From positions 1-34,526 of the forward strand of contig NZ_WWJT01000633.1 of assembly GCF_009865385.1 (NCBI RefSeq): a stretch of DNA of 34,526 nucleotides, written 5' to 3'. How positions within the stretch are numbered: position 1 is the first letter of the stretch; each line of letters starts with the position of its first letter. This stretch comes from Streptomyces sp. SID486. GTDB lineage: Bacteria; Actinomycetota; Actinomycetes; Streptomycetales; Streptomycetaceae. Positions 1-9,223 of the stretch are shown here, one piece after another. A program made the position numbers and the translations under genes. The notes beneath the pieces were generated by a model. It searched no databases. It saw only the letters and a program-made list of their open reading frames with translations, and was not told the DNA's origin.

Positions 1-130
1 GCCCCGGCCGGCGCCGCCTCACCGGCGGCCGGGCCGGCCACGGCGAGCGGTCCTCTCCCGCCGGTGCGAGTCAGCACGGGAACGGCTGTCGGACATGCGC
101 GAACGCCGGTCCATCGGATACCAAGGGCCT

Positions 131-862
131 ATGGCGGTCTTCGTCGCGCTCGGCGCGTTCCTGATGACGCTGGCCGGCGGCTGGACGGCACAGCGCGTGA
201 CCGACCGCCGCCACCTGGTCCTGGGCCTGGCCGGCGGGCTGATGCTGGGTGTCGTCGGCCTGGACCTGCTGCCCGAGGCACTGCGCGCGGCCGACCGCGA
301 GGTGTTCGGCGTACCCGCCGCCCTGCTGCTCTTCGTGACCGGGTTCCTGCTGGCCCACCTCGTGGAACGCACCCTCGCCGCCCGCCAGGCGGCGCACGGC
401 GGAGCCGAGGGGACGGCCCACCGGGCGCCCGAGGTGGGCCTCGCGGCGGCCGGCGCGATGGTGGGCCACAGCGCCATGGACGGCGTGGCCGTCGGCGCGG
501 CCTTCCAGGTGGGCGGCGGCATGGGCACGGCGGTCGCGCTCGCCGTGATCGCCCACGACTTCGCCGACGGCTTCAACACCTTCACCATCACCAGCCTGTA
601 CGGCAACGCGCGCCGCCGGGCCGTGGGGATGCTGCTCGCCGACGCCTGCGCACCCGTGCTCGGCGCGCTGTCCACGGTCTTCTTCCACCTCCCCCAAGCG
701 GTGCTCGGCGGCTATCTCGGCCTCTTCGGCGGCGTACTGCTCTACCTCGCCGCCGCCGAGATCCTGCCCGAGGCCCACCACGAGCACCCGGCCCGCTCCA
801 CCCTGCTGTGCACGGTCGCCGGAACCGCGTTCATCTGGCTGGTGGTCGGCCTCTCCGGCTGA
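131..862 (+). CDS. ZIP-family metal transporter
   Basis: A 243-residue hydrophobic protein with about seven or eight predicted membrane segments. ZIP transporters move Zn, Fe or related divalent cations into the cytoplasm. The two diagnostic ZIP helices are visible: one with HSAMDGVAVGAA and the next with HDFADGFNTFTIT, whose His, Asp/Glu and polar residues form the metal site in this family. A His-rich stretch, EAHHEH, sits near the C-terminus. I chose the ATG at 131, preceded by AAGGG, over an ATG at 95 that would add a 12-residue polar leader without a ribosome site. The gene converges on cobB with 14 bases between stops. Family assignment is good; the metal is not deducible, although the neighbouring cobalamin genes make cobalt a fair guess. 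Confidence 0.8.
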   Translation: MAVFVALGAFLMTLAGGWTAQRVTDRRHLVLGLAGGLMLGVVGLDLLPEALRAADREVFGVPAALLLFVTGFLLAHLVERTLAARQAAHGGAEGTAHRAPEVGLAAAGAMVGHSAMDGVAVGAAFQVGGGMGTAVALAVIAHDFADGFNTFTITSLYGNARRRAVGMLLADACAPVLGALSTVFFHLPQAVLGGYLGLFGGVLLYLAAAEILPEAHHEHPARSTLLCTVAGTAFIWLVVGLSG

Positions 863-876
863 CCGCGCGCCCGGCC

Positions 877-2250
877 TCACGGTGCCCCGTCCGCACCGCC
901 GGCCCCGGGCGTCCGGCACCGCCGCACGAACCGCTCGGCGACTTGGGGCCGGGACGCCCAGTGCGTGTGCAGATAGCTCGCGTGCACACCCTGCCGGACG
1001 AAGCCCTCGACCCGCCGGACCGGGGCGCGCACACCCCAGGCGGGATCGGCGCCCGCGCCCGGCTCGACGACGGTGCGGTGGAACTCGTGCGCCCGCATCC
1101 GCGTCCCGGCCGCCGCCAGCACGCTGTCGCCGACGGCCACGGCGTCCCGGTAGCCGAGCGTCAGCCGCTCGCTCATCCGCGCGGTGGCGTCCAGCACACC
1201 GCACATGGGGCGCCCGTCCAGCTCACGGCACAGATAGAGCAGTCCGGCGCATTCGGCGGCCACGGGGGCACCGGAGAGCGCCAAGTCCGCGACGGCCTTG
1301 CGCAGCGGCTCGTTGGCGGACAGCTCACCGGCGTACACCTCGGGAAAGCCGCCTCCGACGACCACCCCGGCCGTCCCCTCGGGCAGCCGCTCGTCCCGCA
1401 GCGGGTCGAAGGTGACCACCTCCGCCCCGGCGGCGGCGAGCAGCTCGGTGTGTTCGGCGTAGGAGAAGGTGAACGCCGGCCCGCCGGCGACGGCGACCAC
1501 CGTGCGGTGCGGCACCGCGACGCCGGGCGGCTCCCAGGCGGGGCAGGTCAGGGCGCCCGCGGTCCGCGCCAGCCCCAGCAGGGCCTCCAGATCGCACCCC
1601 TGCTCGACCTGGGCGGCCATGGCCGCCACCGCCTCCACGGCATCGCCACGCCGCTCGGCGACCGGCACCAGCCCCAGATGCCGCGACGGCGTCTCCACCC
1701 GGGGGGCCCGCCGCAGCACACCGAGCACCGGCACACCCGTCGAGTCCAGGGCCTCCCGCAGCAGCGCCTCGTGCCGGTCGGACCCCACCTTGTTCAGGAT
1801 CACGCCGCCGATCCGCACCTCCGGGTCCCAGGAGACGAACCCGTGCACCAGCGCCGCCACCGACCGGGACTGCGAGGACGCGTCCACGACGAGCACGACC
1901 GGCGCGCGCAGCAGCTTGGCGACATGAGCGGTGGACGCCAGCTCGCCCTCCCCGGCGGCCCCGTCGTACAGGCCCATCACGCCCTCGACCACGGCCAGGT
2001 CGCAGCCCCGCGCCCCGTGCAGGAACAGCGGGGCGACCAGGTCGGGCCCGCACAGGTACGCGTCCAGGTTGCGCCCCGTACGCCCGGTCGCGAGGGCGTG
2101 GTACCCGGGGTCGATGTAGTCCGGCCCGGCCTTGTGCGGGGACACGGCCAGCCCGCGCGCCGTGAACGCGGCCATCAGCCCCGTGGCCACGGTGGTCTTG
2201 CCGCTGCCCGAGGAGGGCGCGGCGATGACCAGCCTGGGCACCGACGGCAT
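877..2250 (-). CDS. cobB: Cobyrinic acid a,c-diamide synthase (CobB/CbiA)
   Basis: A 457-residue ATP-dependent glutamine amidotransferase that amidates the a and c side chains of (hydrogeno)byrinic or cobyrinic acid in B12 synthesis. The N-terminal dethiobiotin-synthetase-like domain has a P-loop at residues 13-20 (GSGKTT) and the DYIDPGYH substrate motif near residue 45. The C-terminal class I glutaminase domain has its nucleophile Cys334 in ECAGLLYLC and a catalytic His near residue 428-430 in the SYLHTHW motif. The ATG overlaps the cobO stop by one base (TGATG), so the two are translationally coupled. Length and domain order are normal for the family. Confidence 0.93.
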   Translation of the reverse strand: MPSVPRLVIAAPSSGSGKTTVATGLMAAFTARGLAVSPHKAGPDYIDPGYHALATGRTGRNLDAYLCGPDLVAPLFLHGARGCDLAVVEGVMGLYDGAAGEGELASTAHVAKLLRAPVVLVVDASSQSRSVAALVHGFVSWDPEVRIGGVILNKVGSDRHEALLREALDSTGVPVLGVLRRAPRVETPSRHLGLVPVAERRGDAVEAVAAMAAQVEQGCDLEALLGLARTAGALTCPAWEPPGVAVPHRTVVAVAGGPAFTFSYAEHTELLAAAGAEVVTFDPLRDERLPEGTAGVVVGGGFPEVYAGELSANEPLRKAVADLALSGAPVAAECAGLLYLCRELDGRPMCGVLDATARMSERLTLGYRDAVAVGDSVLAAAGTRMRAHEFHRTVVEPGAGADPAWGVRAPVRRVEGFVRQGVHASYLHTHWASRPQVAERFVRRCRTPGAGGADGAP

Positions 2251-2849
2251 CACCACTCGATGCCCTTCTGGCCCTTCTGGCCGGCGTCCATGGGGTGCTT
2301 GACCTTGGACATGTCGGTGACCAGGTCGGCGAAGTCGACCAGTCGCTCCGGCGCGTTGCGCCCGGTGATCACCACGTGCTGGGTGCCCGGCCGGTTGCGC
2401 AGCACGTCGACGACCTCGTCGGTGTCGACCCAGCCCCAGTGCAGCGGGTACGCGAACTCGTCCAGCACGTACAGCCGGTACCGCTCGGCGGCCAGGTCCC
2501 GCTTGACCTGCTCCCAGCCCTCGCGGGCCTTCTCCTCGTTGTCCAGCTGGGCGTCCCGCTGGACCCACGACCAGCCCTCGCCCATCTTGTGCCAGTCGAC
2601 GGTGCCGCCCTCGCCGGAGGCGCCGAGCACGCGCAGCGCGTTCTCCTCGCCGACCTTCCACTTCGCGGACTTGACGAACTGGAACACCCCGATGGGCCAC
2701 CCCTGGTTCCAGGCGCGCAGCGCGAGCCCGAACGCGGCGGTGGACTTCCCCTTGCCGACCCCTGTGTGCACCATCACCAGCGGCCGGTTCCGTCGCTGAC
2801 GGGTCGTCAGACCGTCCTCCGGTACGACACTCGGCTGTCCCTGCGGCAT
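2250..2849 (-). CDS. cobO: Cob(I)yrinic acid a,c-diamide adenosyltransferase (CobO/BtuR)
   Basis: A 199-residue protein that transfers the 5'-deoxyadenosyl group of ATP to cob(I)alamin precursors. The P-loop GVGKGKST is at residues 30-37 and the family Walker-B-like motif YVLDEF follows in the middle of the protein; the length is typical. The start ATG overlaps the stop of the upstream VWA fragment by one base (TAATG). One oddity: the frame stays open upstream for another 484 codons to an ATG at 4301, because the gene starting there has lost its own stop. Translation from 4301 would give a CobO with a long unrelated N-terminal extension. The coupled ATG at 2849 is the conserved start. Confidence 0.93.
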   Translation of the reverse strand: MPQGQPSVVPEDGLTTRQRRNRPLVMVHTGVGKGKSTAAFGLALRAWNQGWPIGVFQFVKSAKWKVGEENALRVLGASGEGGTVDWHKMGEGWSWVQRDAQLDNEEKAREGWEQVKRDLAAERYRLYVLDEFAYPLHWGWVDTDEVVDVLRNRPGTQHVVITGRNAPERLVDFADLVTDMSKVKHPMDAGQKGQKGIEW

Positions 2850-3673
2850 TACGCGGCCCTCCTCGACGTCCCCTGCACATCCCTGACCAGCCCGGCGATC
2901 GAGTCGGCCCGCAACTCCTCCAGCGTCACGGCCGTACCGCCCAGCTCTCCCGCCAACTGCCCGGCGAGCCCGAGGCGCACCGGACCCGCCTCGCAGTCCA
3001 CCACCACCGAGGCGAGCCCCCCGGCCGCGAACAGCCGGGCCGCGCGCCCGGCCAGCGCGACCGGCTCCGGGCCGCCCGTGGCCCGCCCGTCGGTCACCAC
3101 CACGACCAGCGCCCGCCGCGCCGGATCCCGCAGCCGCTCCACCCGCAGCACCTCGTGGGCCTTCAGCAGCCCGGCGGCCAGCGGAGTCCGGCCACCGGTC
3201 GGCAGCGACTCCAGCCGCGCGGCGGCGGCGTCGACGGAGGACGTCGGCGGCAGCGCCACCTCCGCCCCGGTGCCCCGGAACGTCACCAGGCCCACCTTGT
3301 CCCGCCGCTGATAGGCGTCGAGCAGCAGCGACAGCACGGCACCCTTGACGGCGCCCATCCGCCGCCGCGCCGCCATGGATCCGGAGGCGTCCACCACGAA
3401 CAGCACGAGGTTGCCCTCGCGGCCCTCCCGGGTCGCCTGCCGCAGATCGTCCCGGCGGACCACCAGTCCCGGCCCGGACCGCCCGCGCGCCCGCTGGTGC
3501 GGGGCCGCGGCCTGCACCGTGGCCGCCAGGTGCAGCTTGGTCAGCGCACCCCGGGGCCGGCGGGCGCCGGTCGTCCGGCCGTGCTCGGTCCGCGCCCGCG
3601 ACCGCCGCCCGGCGGCCCCCTCGCCGAGTCCGGGCACGCTCAGCACCTTGGCGCGGAAGGGCTCGGCGGCGCG
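2849..3673 (-). pseudogene. Truncated Mg/Co-chelatase D-type subunit, VWA half only
   Basis: About 265-275 residues matching the C-terminal half of the chelatase (ChlD/CobT-like) encoded with cobN and cobO in Streptomyces. Visible are the basic linker (PGLGEGAAGRRSRART) and a VWA domain with an intact MIDAS motif DASGS at residues 86-90 and a later VTDG. The N-terminal AAA+ ATPase half, with Walker A and B, is missing. Homology stops around base 3670, where reading upstream turns into low-complexity Thr/Arg/Pro sequence. A GTG at 3646 could still start translation of the VWA half. No cobN lies upstream. I read it as a gene cut by a chromosomal rearrangement or deletion; a sequence-assembly join is the alternative. 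Confidence 0.75.
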
Positions 3674-4301
3674 TACGGCCGTCGGCGTCCGGCTCGCCGT
3701 CGGTGTCGGCGTCCGCCGGGTAGGCGTCGTACGGCGCGTAGCCGGTGCCGGGCGGGTACGGGTCGTCGTAGGCGCCGCTGACCGTGCGCATGTGCGGCAG
3801 CAGGCGCGTGCCGGCGGCGTCCGGGGCGGTGCGCTGGTGGCCCACCACCGGGGTCTCGACGGTCTGGTCGAGTTCGTCGTAGGTGTCCGTGAAGCCCGTC
3901 TGGACGCGCGGGATGACCTGGGTGGCGCCGGCCTCGGCTTCGTCGGCGTGGCGGACGCTGCTGCCCCGCACGGCCTGGAGGAGCCGGTGGGCGCCGGTGT
4001 CGTCGGGGGCGGACTTGCCGCTCCACACGACGGGGCGGCGGCGGCCGGTGGCGCCCGCCCGGCCCCCCGTGCCCATGACGGGCATCCGGGCGGGGTCCTG
4101 GCCGGCGCTCAGGTGCCGGGAGATCCGCGGGGATTGGGTGCCCCTCGCCGTCGCGCCCAGCTGCACGCGGAAGCTGGCGTGATTGACGATGACCTGCGCC
4201 GGATCGCTCGGCACCTTCACCATGCTCAGCGCGGGAGCGTCGTCGAATCCCGACGAGCGGTCCCCCGTGGGTGTGCGGGGTGTTCTGGTGTCCACACTCA
4301 T
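3670..4301 (-). pseudogene. 5' part of unknown gene, lacking its own stop
   Basis: Reading left from the ATG at 4301, about 210 residues of ordinary high-GC coding sequence run to about 3670, including MVKVPSDPAQVIVNHASFR and an acidic Asp-rich end (DADTDGEPDADG). I do not recognise the family and see no signal peptide or membrane segment. The frame meets no stop until 2250, because it passes into the antisense-like frame of the VWA fragment and then into cobO. No clear ribosome site precedes the ATG (CGGTTAG directly before it), so the message may be leaderless or may start at the internal ATG followed by GTGAAGGTG. The missing stop fits a truncation at the 3.66-kb junction. The acidic tail might belong to the chelatase linker in a shifted frame instead. 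Confidence 0.5.
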
Positions 4302-4440
4302 CTAACCGAGTGACGTGGTGTTAGGACACTGCTTTGACCGGCCGGATGTGTCCGGTCTCCGTCAAACCCACGCCGAGCGCCATATGGGCGCCTCGATTAC
4401 CCCACGAGGGTGAAGTTCCGGACAGGCATTCGACCCCGTC

Positions 4441-4600
4441 CGGATCCCTGTCCGGATCGCTGCCCGGGACCCTGTCCGGCTCCGGTCGTGCGTTCGGCCC
4501 TGCCCGGGACCCTGTCCGGCTCCGGCCGTGCGTTCGGCCCTGCCCGGATCCCTGCCCGCTGCCCGGGTCCCTGTCCGGCTCCGGCCGTGCGGTTCAGCTG
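4441..4600. repeat. 40-bp tandem repeats at the rlmB 3' end
   Basis: A 40-base unit beginning TGCCCGGGACCCTGTCCGGC occurs at 4461-4500 and 4501-4540, differing at one position. Degenerate partial copies lie on both sides (from 4441 and 4541-4600). The last copy overlaps the rlmB stop codon region. No gene is visible in 4302-4593 otherwise. Confidence 0.85.
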
Positions 4601-5535
4601 CGCCTGCGCGCCGCCTCGTACAGCACGATGCCCGCGGCCACACCGGCGTTGAGCGACTCGGCGCCGCCCGGCATCGCGATCCGGACCCGGTGGTCGCAGG
4701 TCTCGCCGACCAGGCGGGACAGGCCCTTGCCCTCGCTGCCGACGACGATGGCGACCGGGCCGTCCAGGGCCTGGAGGTCACCGAGTTCGACCTCGCCGTC
4801 CGCCGCCAGACCGACCACCGTGAGACCGGCCTTCTTGTAGGCCTCCAGGGTCCGGGTGAGGTTGGTGGCACGGGCGACCGGGGTGCGGGCGGCCGTACCG
4901 GCGGAGGTCTTCCAGGCACCGGCGGTCATGCCGGCCGAGCGCCGCTCGGGGACGACCACGCCGTGGCCGCCGAAGGCGGTCACCGAGCGGACGACGGCGC
5001 CCAGGTTGCGCGGGTCCGTCACACCGTCGAGGGCGACCACGAGCGGGTCCGCGCCCTCGTCGGCCGCGGCGGCGAGCAGGTCCTCCGGGTGCGCGTACTC
5101 GTACGGCGGGACCTGCAGGACGAGGCCCTGGTGGTTGAGGCCGTTCGTCATGCGGTCCAGCTCGGGCCGCGGCGCCTCCATGAGGTTGATGCCGCCCCGC
5201 TCGGCGGCGAGCTGGAGCGCCTCGCGGACGCGCTCGTCGCTGTCGATGAACTGCTGGACGTAGAGGGTCGACGCGGGGACGCCCTCGCGGAGCGCCTCGA
5301 CGACCGGGTTGCGGCCGACGACCAGCTCGGAGGCCGACTTGCCGCCGCGCCCGCGGGCCGTCGGGCGGCGCACGGCCTGCTTCGCCTTGGCATTGGCGAT
5401 GCGGTTCTTCTTGTGCCCCTTGCGCATCTCGGCGGGCGGGGTCGGCCCCCTGCCCTCCAGGCCCTTGCGCCGCTGGCCGCCACTGCCGACCTGCGCGCCC
5501 TTCTTGCCGGACATGCGGCGGTTGTTCGCGGCCAT
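4594..5535 (-). CDS. rlmB: 23S rRNA (guanosine-2'-O-)-methyltransferase RlmB (TrmH/SpoU family)
   Basis: A 313-residue SPOUT methyltransferase; RlmB methylates G2251 of 23S rRNA in E. coli. The three SpoU motifs are visible in order: [29 protein letters not shown] and [18 protein letters not shown], which form the trefoil-knot SAM site. An L30e-like substrate-binding domain precedes them ([16 protein letters not shown]). The first 65 residues are Lys/Arg/Gly-rich, an extension usual in actinobacteria. The ATG at 5535 has GGAGACGGG upstream. It is downstream of cysS in the same direction with 87 bases between. Confidence 0.93.
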   Translation of the reverse strand: MAANNRRMSGKKGAQVGSGGQRRKGLEGRGPTPPAEMRKGHKKNRIANAKAKQAVRRPTARGRGGKSASELVVGRNPVVEALREGVPASTLYVQQFIDSDERVREALQLAAERGGINLMEAPRPELDRMTNGLNHQGLVLQVPPYEYAHPEDLLAAAADEGADPLVVALDGVTDPRNLGAVVRSVTAFGGHGVVVPERRSAGMTAGAWKTSAGTAARTPVARATNLTRTLEAYKKAGLTVVGLAADGEVELGDLQALDGPVAIVVGSEGKGLSRLVGETCDHRVRIAMPGGAESLNAGVAAGIVLYEAARRRS

Positions 5536-5622
5536 GAGTTACCCGTCTCCGTGAGCTTCGTACGTACGTCTTATGCAGTGTGCCGCCCGGGAGGCCGGGC
5601 GGCACAGTCGATCAAGCAGGGC

Positions 5623-7026
5623 CTAGCGTGCGCCGATGCTCCAGCGCGGTCCCTGCGGGCTGTCCTCGATGGCCAGGCCGGCCTGGCCCAGCTGGTCGCG
5701 GATGGCGTCGGCGGTGGCCCAGTCCTTGCGGGCCCGGGCCGATTCGCGCTGGTCCAGCACCAGGCGGACGAGGCTGTCGACCACGCCGTGCAGGTCCTCG
5801 CCGCCGTCGGCGGCGTCGCCGGCCCAGTGCGGGTCGAGCGGGTCGAGTCCGAGGACGCCGAGCATGGCACGCACCTCGGCGAGCCGGGCGACGGCGGCTT
5901 CCTTGTCGTCGGCGGCCAGCGCGCTGTTGCCCTGCCGGACCGTGGTGTGCACGACGGCGAGGGCCTGCGGGACGCCCAGGTCGTCGTCCATCGCCTCGGC
6001 GAAGGCGGGCGGGACCTCGGCGGCCGGCTCCACGGTCTTCCCGGCCAGCTCGGTGACCCGCTGGGCGAAGCCCTCGATCCGCGCGAACGCGGACTCGGCC
6101 TCACGCAGCGACTCCTCGCTGTACTCGATCATCGACCGGTAGTGCGGGGTGCCGAGGTAGTAGCGCAGGACGATCGGGCGCCACTGCTTGACCATCTCGC
6201 CGACCAGGACGCTGTTGCCGAGCGACTTGGACATCTTGTCGCCCGCCATGGTGACCCAGGCGTTGTGCACCCAGTACTGGGCGAAGTCGTCGCCGTACGC
6301 CTTGGCCTGGGCGATCTCGTTCTCGTGGTGCGGGAAGATCAGGTCCAGGCCGCCGCCGTGGATGTCGAAGGCGGTGCCCAGGTACTTGTGGGCCATCGCC
6401 GAGCACTCCAGGTGCCAGCCGGGGCGGCCGGGGCCCCACGGGGTGGGCCAGGTCGGCTCGCCCGGCTTGGCCGCCTTCCACATCGCGAAGTCACGCGGGT
6501 CCCGCTTGCCGGTCTCGCCCTCGCCGGACGGCTGGAGCAGGTTGTCCAGCTCCTGCCGGGACAGCTGGAGGTAGCCGGGGAAGGACCGCACGTCGAAGTA
6601 GACGTTGCCGTCCGCCTCGTACGCGTGCCCGCGCTCGATGAGGCCCCGCATCATCTCGATCATCTCGGTGATGTGGCCGGTGGCGCGCGGCTCGTACGTC
6701 GGCGGCAGGCAACCGAGGGCGTCGTAACCGTCGTTGAACGCGCGCTCGTTGGCGTACCCGATCGACCACCAGGGCCGGTTCTGCTCGCGGCTCTTGGCGA
6801 TGATCTTGTCGTCGATGTCGGTGACGTTGCGGACGAACGTCACCTCGAAACCGCGGTACTCGAACCAGCGGCGCATGATGTCGAAGTTGAGGCCCGAGCG
6901 GATGTGGCCGATATGGGGTGCCGCCTGCACGGTGGCGCCACACAGGTAGATCGAGACACAGCCCGGCTTGAGCGGGGTGAAGTCACGGATCTGCCGGGCG
7001 CTGGTGTCGTACAGGCGAATAGTCAC
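5623..7026 (-). CDS. cysS: Cysteinyl-tRNA synthetase
   Basis: A class I aminoacyl-tRNA synthetase of 467 residues that charges tRNA-Cys. The signature HIGH is at residues 38-41 and KMSKS lies in DKMSKSLGNS. The zinc ligands are recognisable (YLCGATVQ near residue 28, LECSAM, and HHENE). I use the GTG at 7026 giving TIRLYDTSARQ, the family N-terminus. An upstream ATG at 7059 adds 11 residues (ALPVAHYPGVV) and has a better ribosome site (AGGAAGG), so the true start is open. It belongs to the leftward row carD-ispD-ispF-PPOX-cysS-rlmB. Confidence 0.95.
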   Translation of the reverse strand: MTIRLYDTSARQIRDFTPLKPGCVSIYLCGATVQAAPHIGHIRSGLNFDIMRRWFEYRGFEVTFVRNVTDIDDKIIAKSREQNRPWWSIGYANERAFNDGYDALGCLPPTYEPRATGHITEMIEMMRGLIERGHAYEADGNVYFDVRSFPGYLQLSRQELDNLLQPSGEGETGKRDPRDFAMWKAAKPGEPTWPTPWGPGRPGWHLECSAMAHKYLGTAFDIHGGGLDLIFPHHENEIAQAKAYGDDFAQYWVHNAWVTMAGDKMSKSLGNSVLVGEMVKQWRPIVLRYYLGTPHYRSMIEYSEESLREAESAFARIEGFAQRVTELAGKTVEPAAEVPPAFAEAMDDDLGVPQALAVVHTTVRQGNSALAADDKEAAVARLAEVRAMLGVLGLDPLDPHWAGDAADGGEDLHGVVDSLVRLVLDQRESARARKDWATADAIRDQLGQAGLAIEDSPQGPRWSIGAR

Positions 7027-7081
7027 CACTCCAGGGTAGTGGGCGACAGGCAGTGCCATGCGCCTTCCTGTGGGGAAGGAC

Positions 7082-7486
7082 TCACATCATGCCGACGACC
7101 TTCTGCGGCCGGATGCGCACCACCACGCGCTGGGCGTCCTGGGCCGACGCCGGGTTGAAGTCGGCGTAGTCCTTGCCCGTGTACTTGCGGCTCAGCTCGT
7201 CGATGAGCTCCGCGCCGCCGTCGGTCGTCAGCTCGGCGGTGCCGCGGATCTCGGCGTACTCGTACGGCTGCTCGGGGTTCATCACGACCACCGTCACCCG
7301 CGGGTCCCGGCGCAGGTTCTTCTCCTTGCGACGGCCCACCGTGGTCGAGAAGAGCACGTCGTCGCCGTCGCGCTTCACCCAGACCGGGGACATCTGCGGG
7401 CTGCCGTCGGGCTGGACGGTGCCGACGACGATGAACACCTTCTCGTCGAGCAGGGACTTCAGGCGGTCGGGCAGAGCGTAGGACAC
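7082..7486 (-). CDS. PPOX-class F420/FMN-dependent oxidoreductase
   Basis: A 134-residue split-barrel protein of the pyridoxamine-5'-phosphate-oxidase-like superfamily, of the small F420-binding type common in actinobacteria. Visible family features are GTVQPDGSPQMSPVWV near the N-terminus, FSTTVGRRKEKNLRRDPRV, and YAEIRGTAEL in the second half. I start at the GTG at 7486 because GGGAGG lies five bases before it; the frame is open further upstream, but that extension is read from the 38-bp repeat DNA. The substrate is unknown. It sits between cysS and ispF, both leftward. Confidence 0.85.
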   Translation of the reverse strand: MSYALPDRLKSLLDEKVFIVVGTVQPDGSPQMSPVWVKRDGDDVLFSTTVGRRKEKNLRRDPRVTVVVMNPEQPYEYAEIRGTAELTTDGGAELIDELSRKYTGKDYADFNPASAQDAQRVVVRIRPQKVVGMM

Positions 7487-7540
7487 GGGTACCTCCCGGA
7501 GGCCGGACAACGGTGACTCTCCGGGTACCCTCGCACGCCG

Positions 7541-7722
7541 TCGGCTCACCCGCACGACGAATGCCACGACCGCCCTGCTCAGCTCAGCGGCGCCGCGAGT
7601 GCCCTGACCGCCCCGCCCAGCTCACTTGCACCACGAGCGCCCTGACCGCCCTGCTCGGCTCACCCGCACGACCGCCACGACCGCCCTCCCGCTCAGCTCA
7701 CCCGCACCACGAGCGCCGTGGC
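7541..7722. repeat. About 38-bp repeats derived from the ispF 3' end
   Basis: Four degenerate copies of a roughly 38-base unit, GACCGCCCTGCTCAGCTCA followed by CCGCACCACGAGCGCCCT, start near 7569, 7608, 7645 and 7679. The rightmost copy is the end of ispF itself (codons for ALVVRVS and the stop). The others extend through the ispF-PPOX gap and past the PPOX start. No other feature lies here. Confidence 0.75.
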
Positions 7723-8190
7723 CACCGCCATCAGCCCTTCCTCGCGGCCCGGGAAGCCGAGGCCGTCGGTCGTCGCGCCGGAGACGGACACCGGGGCGCC
7801 GGCCGCCTCGGAGAGGATCTTCTGCGCCTCGTCACGACGCTTGCCGATCTTCGGGCGGGGGCCGATTACCTGGACGGCGACGTTGCCGATGGCGAAGCCC
7901 GCCTCGCGCACGATCCGGGCGGCCTCGGTCAGCAGGGTGACCCCGGAGGCGCCGGACCACTGCGGACGGCCGGTGCCGAAGTGCTGCCCGAGGTCGCCGA
8001 GCCCGGCGGCGGAGAAGAGCGCGTTGCACGCGGCGTGGGCGACGACGTCGGCGTCGGAGTGCCCGGCCAGACCGCTCCCCTCCCCTTCCCACCTCAGGCC
8101 CGCGCACCACAGCTCGCGGCCCTCCTCGAAGGCGTGGATGTCGGTGCCGATGCCGACCTGGGGAAGGACGACGGACGACTCAGAAGCCAT
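7693..8190 (-). CDS. ispF: 2-C-methyl-D-erythritol 2,4-cyclodiphosphate synthase
   Basis: A 165-residue enzyme of the MEP isoprenoid pathway that cyclises CDP-methylerythritol 2-phosphate with release of CMP. The zinc ligands Asp17 and His19 (GIGTDIHAF) and the following [14 protein letters not shown] motif are intact. The C-terminal [13 protein letters not shown] completes the trimer active site. The ATG lies inside the end of ispD (11-base overlap), indicating coupled translation. Its last codons are the source of the tandem repeats downstream. Confidence 0.95.
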   Translation of the reverse strand: MASESSVVLPQVGIGTDIHAFEEGRELWCAGLRWEGEGSGLAGHSDADVVAHAACNALFSAAGLGDLGQHFGTGRPQWSGASGVTLLTEAARIVREAGFAIGNVAVQVIGPRPKIGKRRDEAQKILSEAAGAPVSVSGATTDGLGFPGREEGLMAVATALVVRVS

Positions 8191-8932
8191 CGTTCAGCCT
8201 CCTGCGGGCGAGAACCGCCTCGGCGAGGACCAGGTCCAGGGGGCGGGTGACCTTGAACGCCTCCTCGTGGCCGGGCACGGCGACGACCGTCAGCCCCAGC
8301 TGCTCCACCATGCTCGCGTCGTCGGTGACGTTCTCGGTGACCGTCTCGTGGGCGCGGACCAGCGTCTCGCGGTCGAAGCCCTGCGGGGTCTGGACGGCAC
8401 GCAGCCGGGCCCGCGCGGGGGTGGCGACGACCGGCTCCGGGTCACCGGCGACGGCCGCGGGCTCGACCTCCTTGACCGTGTCGGCCAGCGGCAGCGCGGG
8501 CACCACGGCGGGGGCGCCGTCACGTACGGCCTCGACGACCGCGTCGACCGTGTCCACCGGGACGAGCGGGCGGGCCGCGTCGTGCACCAGGACGATCCCG
8601 TACTGCGGCGGCAGCGCGTCCAGGCCGAGCCGGACCGACTCCTGGCGCGACTCACCGCCGGGCACGACCAGGAAGTCCGTCCGGTCGGGCAGCGCGTGCG
8701 CGTCGAGCAGCGACTTGACCTCGGCGGCGCCGTCGGGCGGGGCCACGACGACCACGAGCGAGACGCGGCGGGACGCGGCGAGGGCGCGGACCGCGTGGAC
8801 GAGGATGGGCGTGCCGTTCAGCGCGCGCAGCGCCTTGGGGGCGCCCGGACCGAGGCGTACGCCCCGGCCGGCGGCGGGAATCACGGCGGCGACGGGGGTC
8901 TGCACGGGGGTGGGGCGTGATTCGTCAGACAT
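8180..8932 (-). CDS. ispD: 2-C-methyl-D-erythritol 4-phosphate cytidylyltransferase
   Basis: A 250-residue nucleotidyltransferase that makes CDP-methylerythritol from MEP and CTP. The CTP-binding loop [10 protein letters not shown] is at residues 20-29, VHDAARPLV in the middle and [10 protein letters not shown] in the second half; all are typical. The start ATG is preceded by CAGGATCCG. It overlaps ispF, the next step but one of the pathway, so the two form an operon. Confidence 0.95.
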   Translation of the reverse strand: MSDESRPTPVQTPVAAVIPAAGRGVRLGPGAPKALRALNGTPILVHAVRALAASRRVSLVVVVAPPDGAAEVKSLLDAHALPDRTDFLVVPGGESRQESVRLGLDALPPQYGIVLVHDAARPLVPVDTVDAVVEAVRDGAPAVVPALPLADTVKEVEPAAVAGDPEPVVATPARARLRAVQTPQGFDRETLVRAHETVTENVTDDASMVEQLGLTVVAVPGHEEAFKVTRPLDLVLAEAVLARRRLNDGF

Positions 8933-9223
8933 CGGATCCTGTCAGGTTTGTGTGCTCGACCTACGTGGGTATGGCCTGGAGGAGTGCCGGGCGCGACGCC
9001 TTGACCGGACCCTTTCCGTGACCCTGGTCGAGCCATCCGCCCGGGCCCGGCACCTCAAGTATCAGGGGGTTGATCGAGGGTTCTCCCCGAGGCCGACCCG
9101 CTGCGGGGACGGGGGCGGGGACGAACATGCCGCAGCGCCCGGCGACAGGATCAGTGTCATCGGGCACCGCGGCATTTCACTGTGCTGAGCGTGCCGGAAG
9201 CGAGGGTTCGCTGCCGCTGCGCG

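Noticed and set aside
64..2799. A 911-codon plus-strand open frame over the cobalamin genes
   Set aside because: It is the antisense shadow of cobB and cobO, caused by high GC. It is Arg/Gly/Pro-rich and shows no family motifs.
8961..9167. 68-codon frame between ispD and carD
   Set aside because: Pro/Gly-rich, without a ribosome site or hydrophobic pattern. The gap is more likely promoter and leader DNA.
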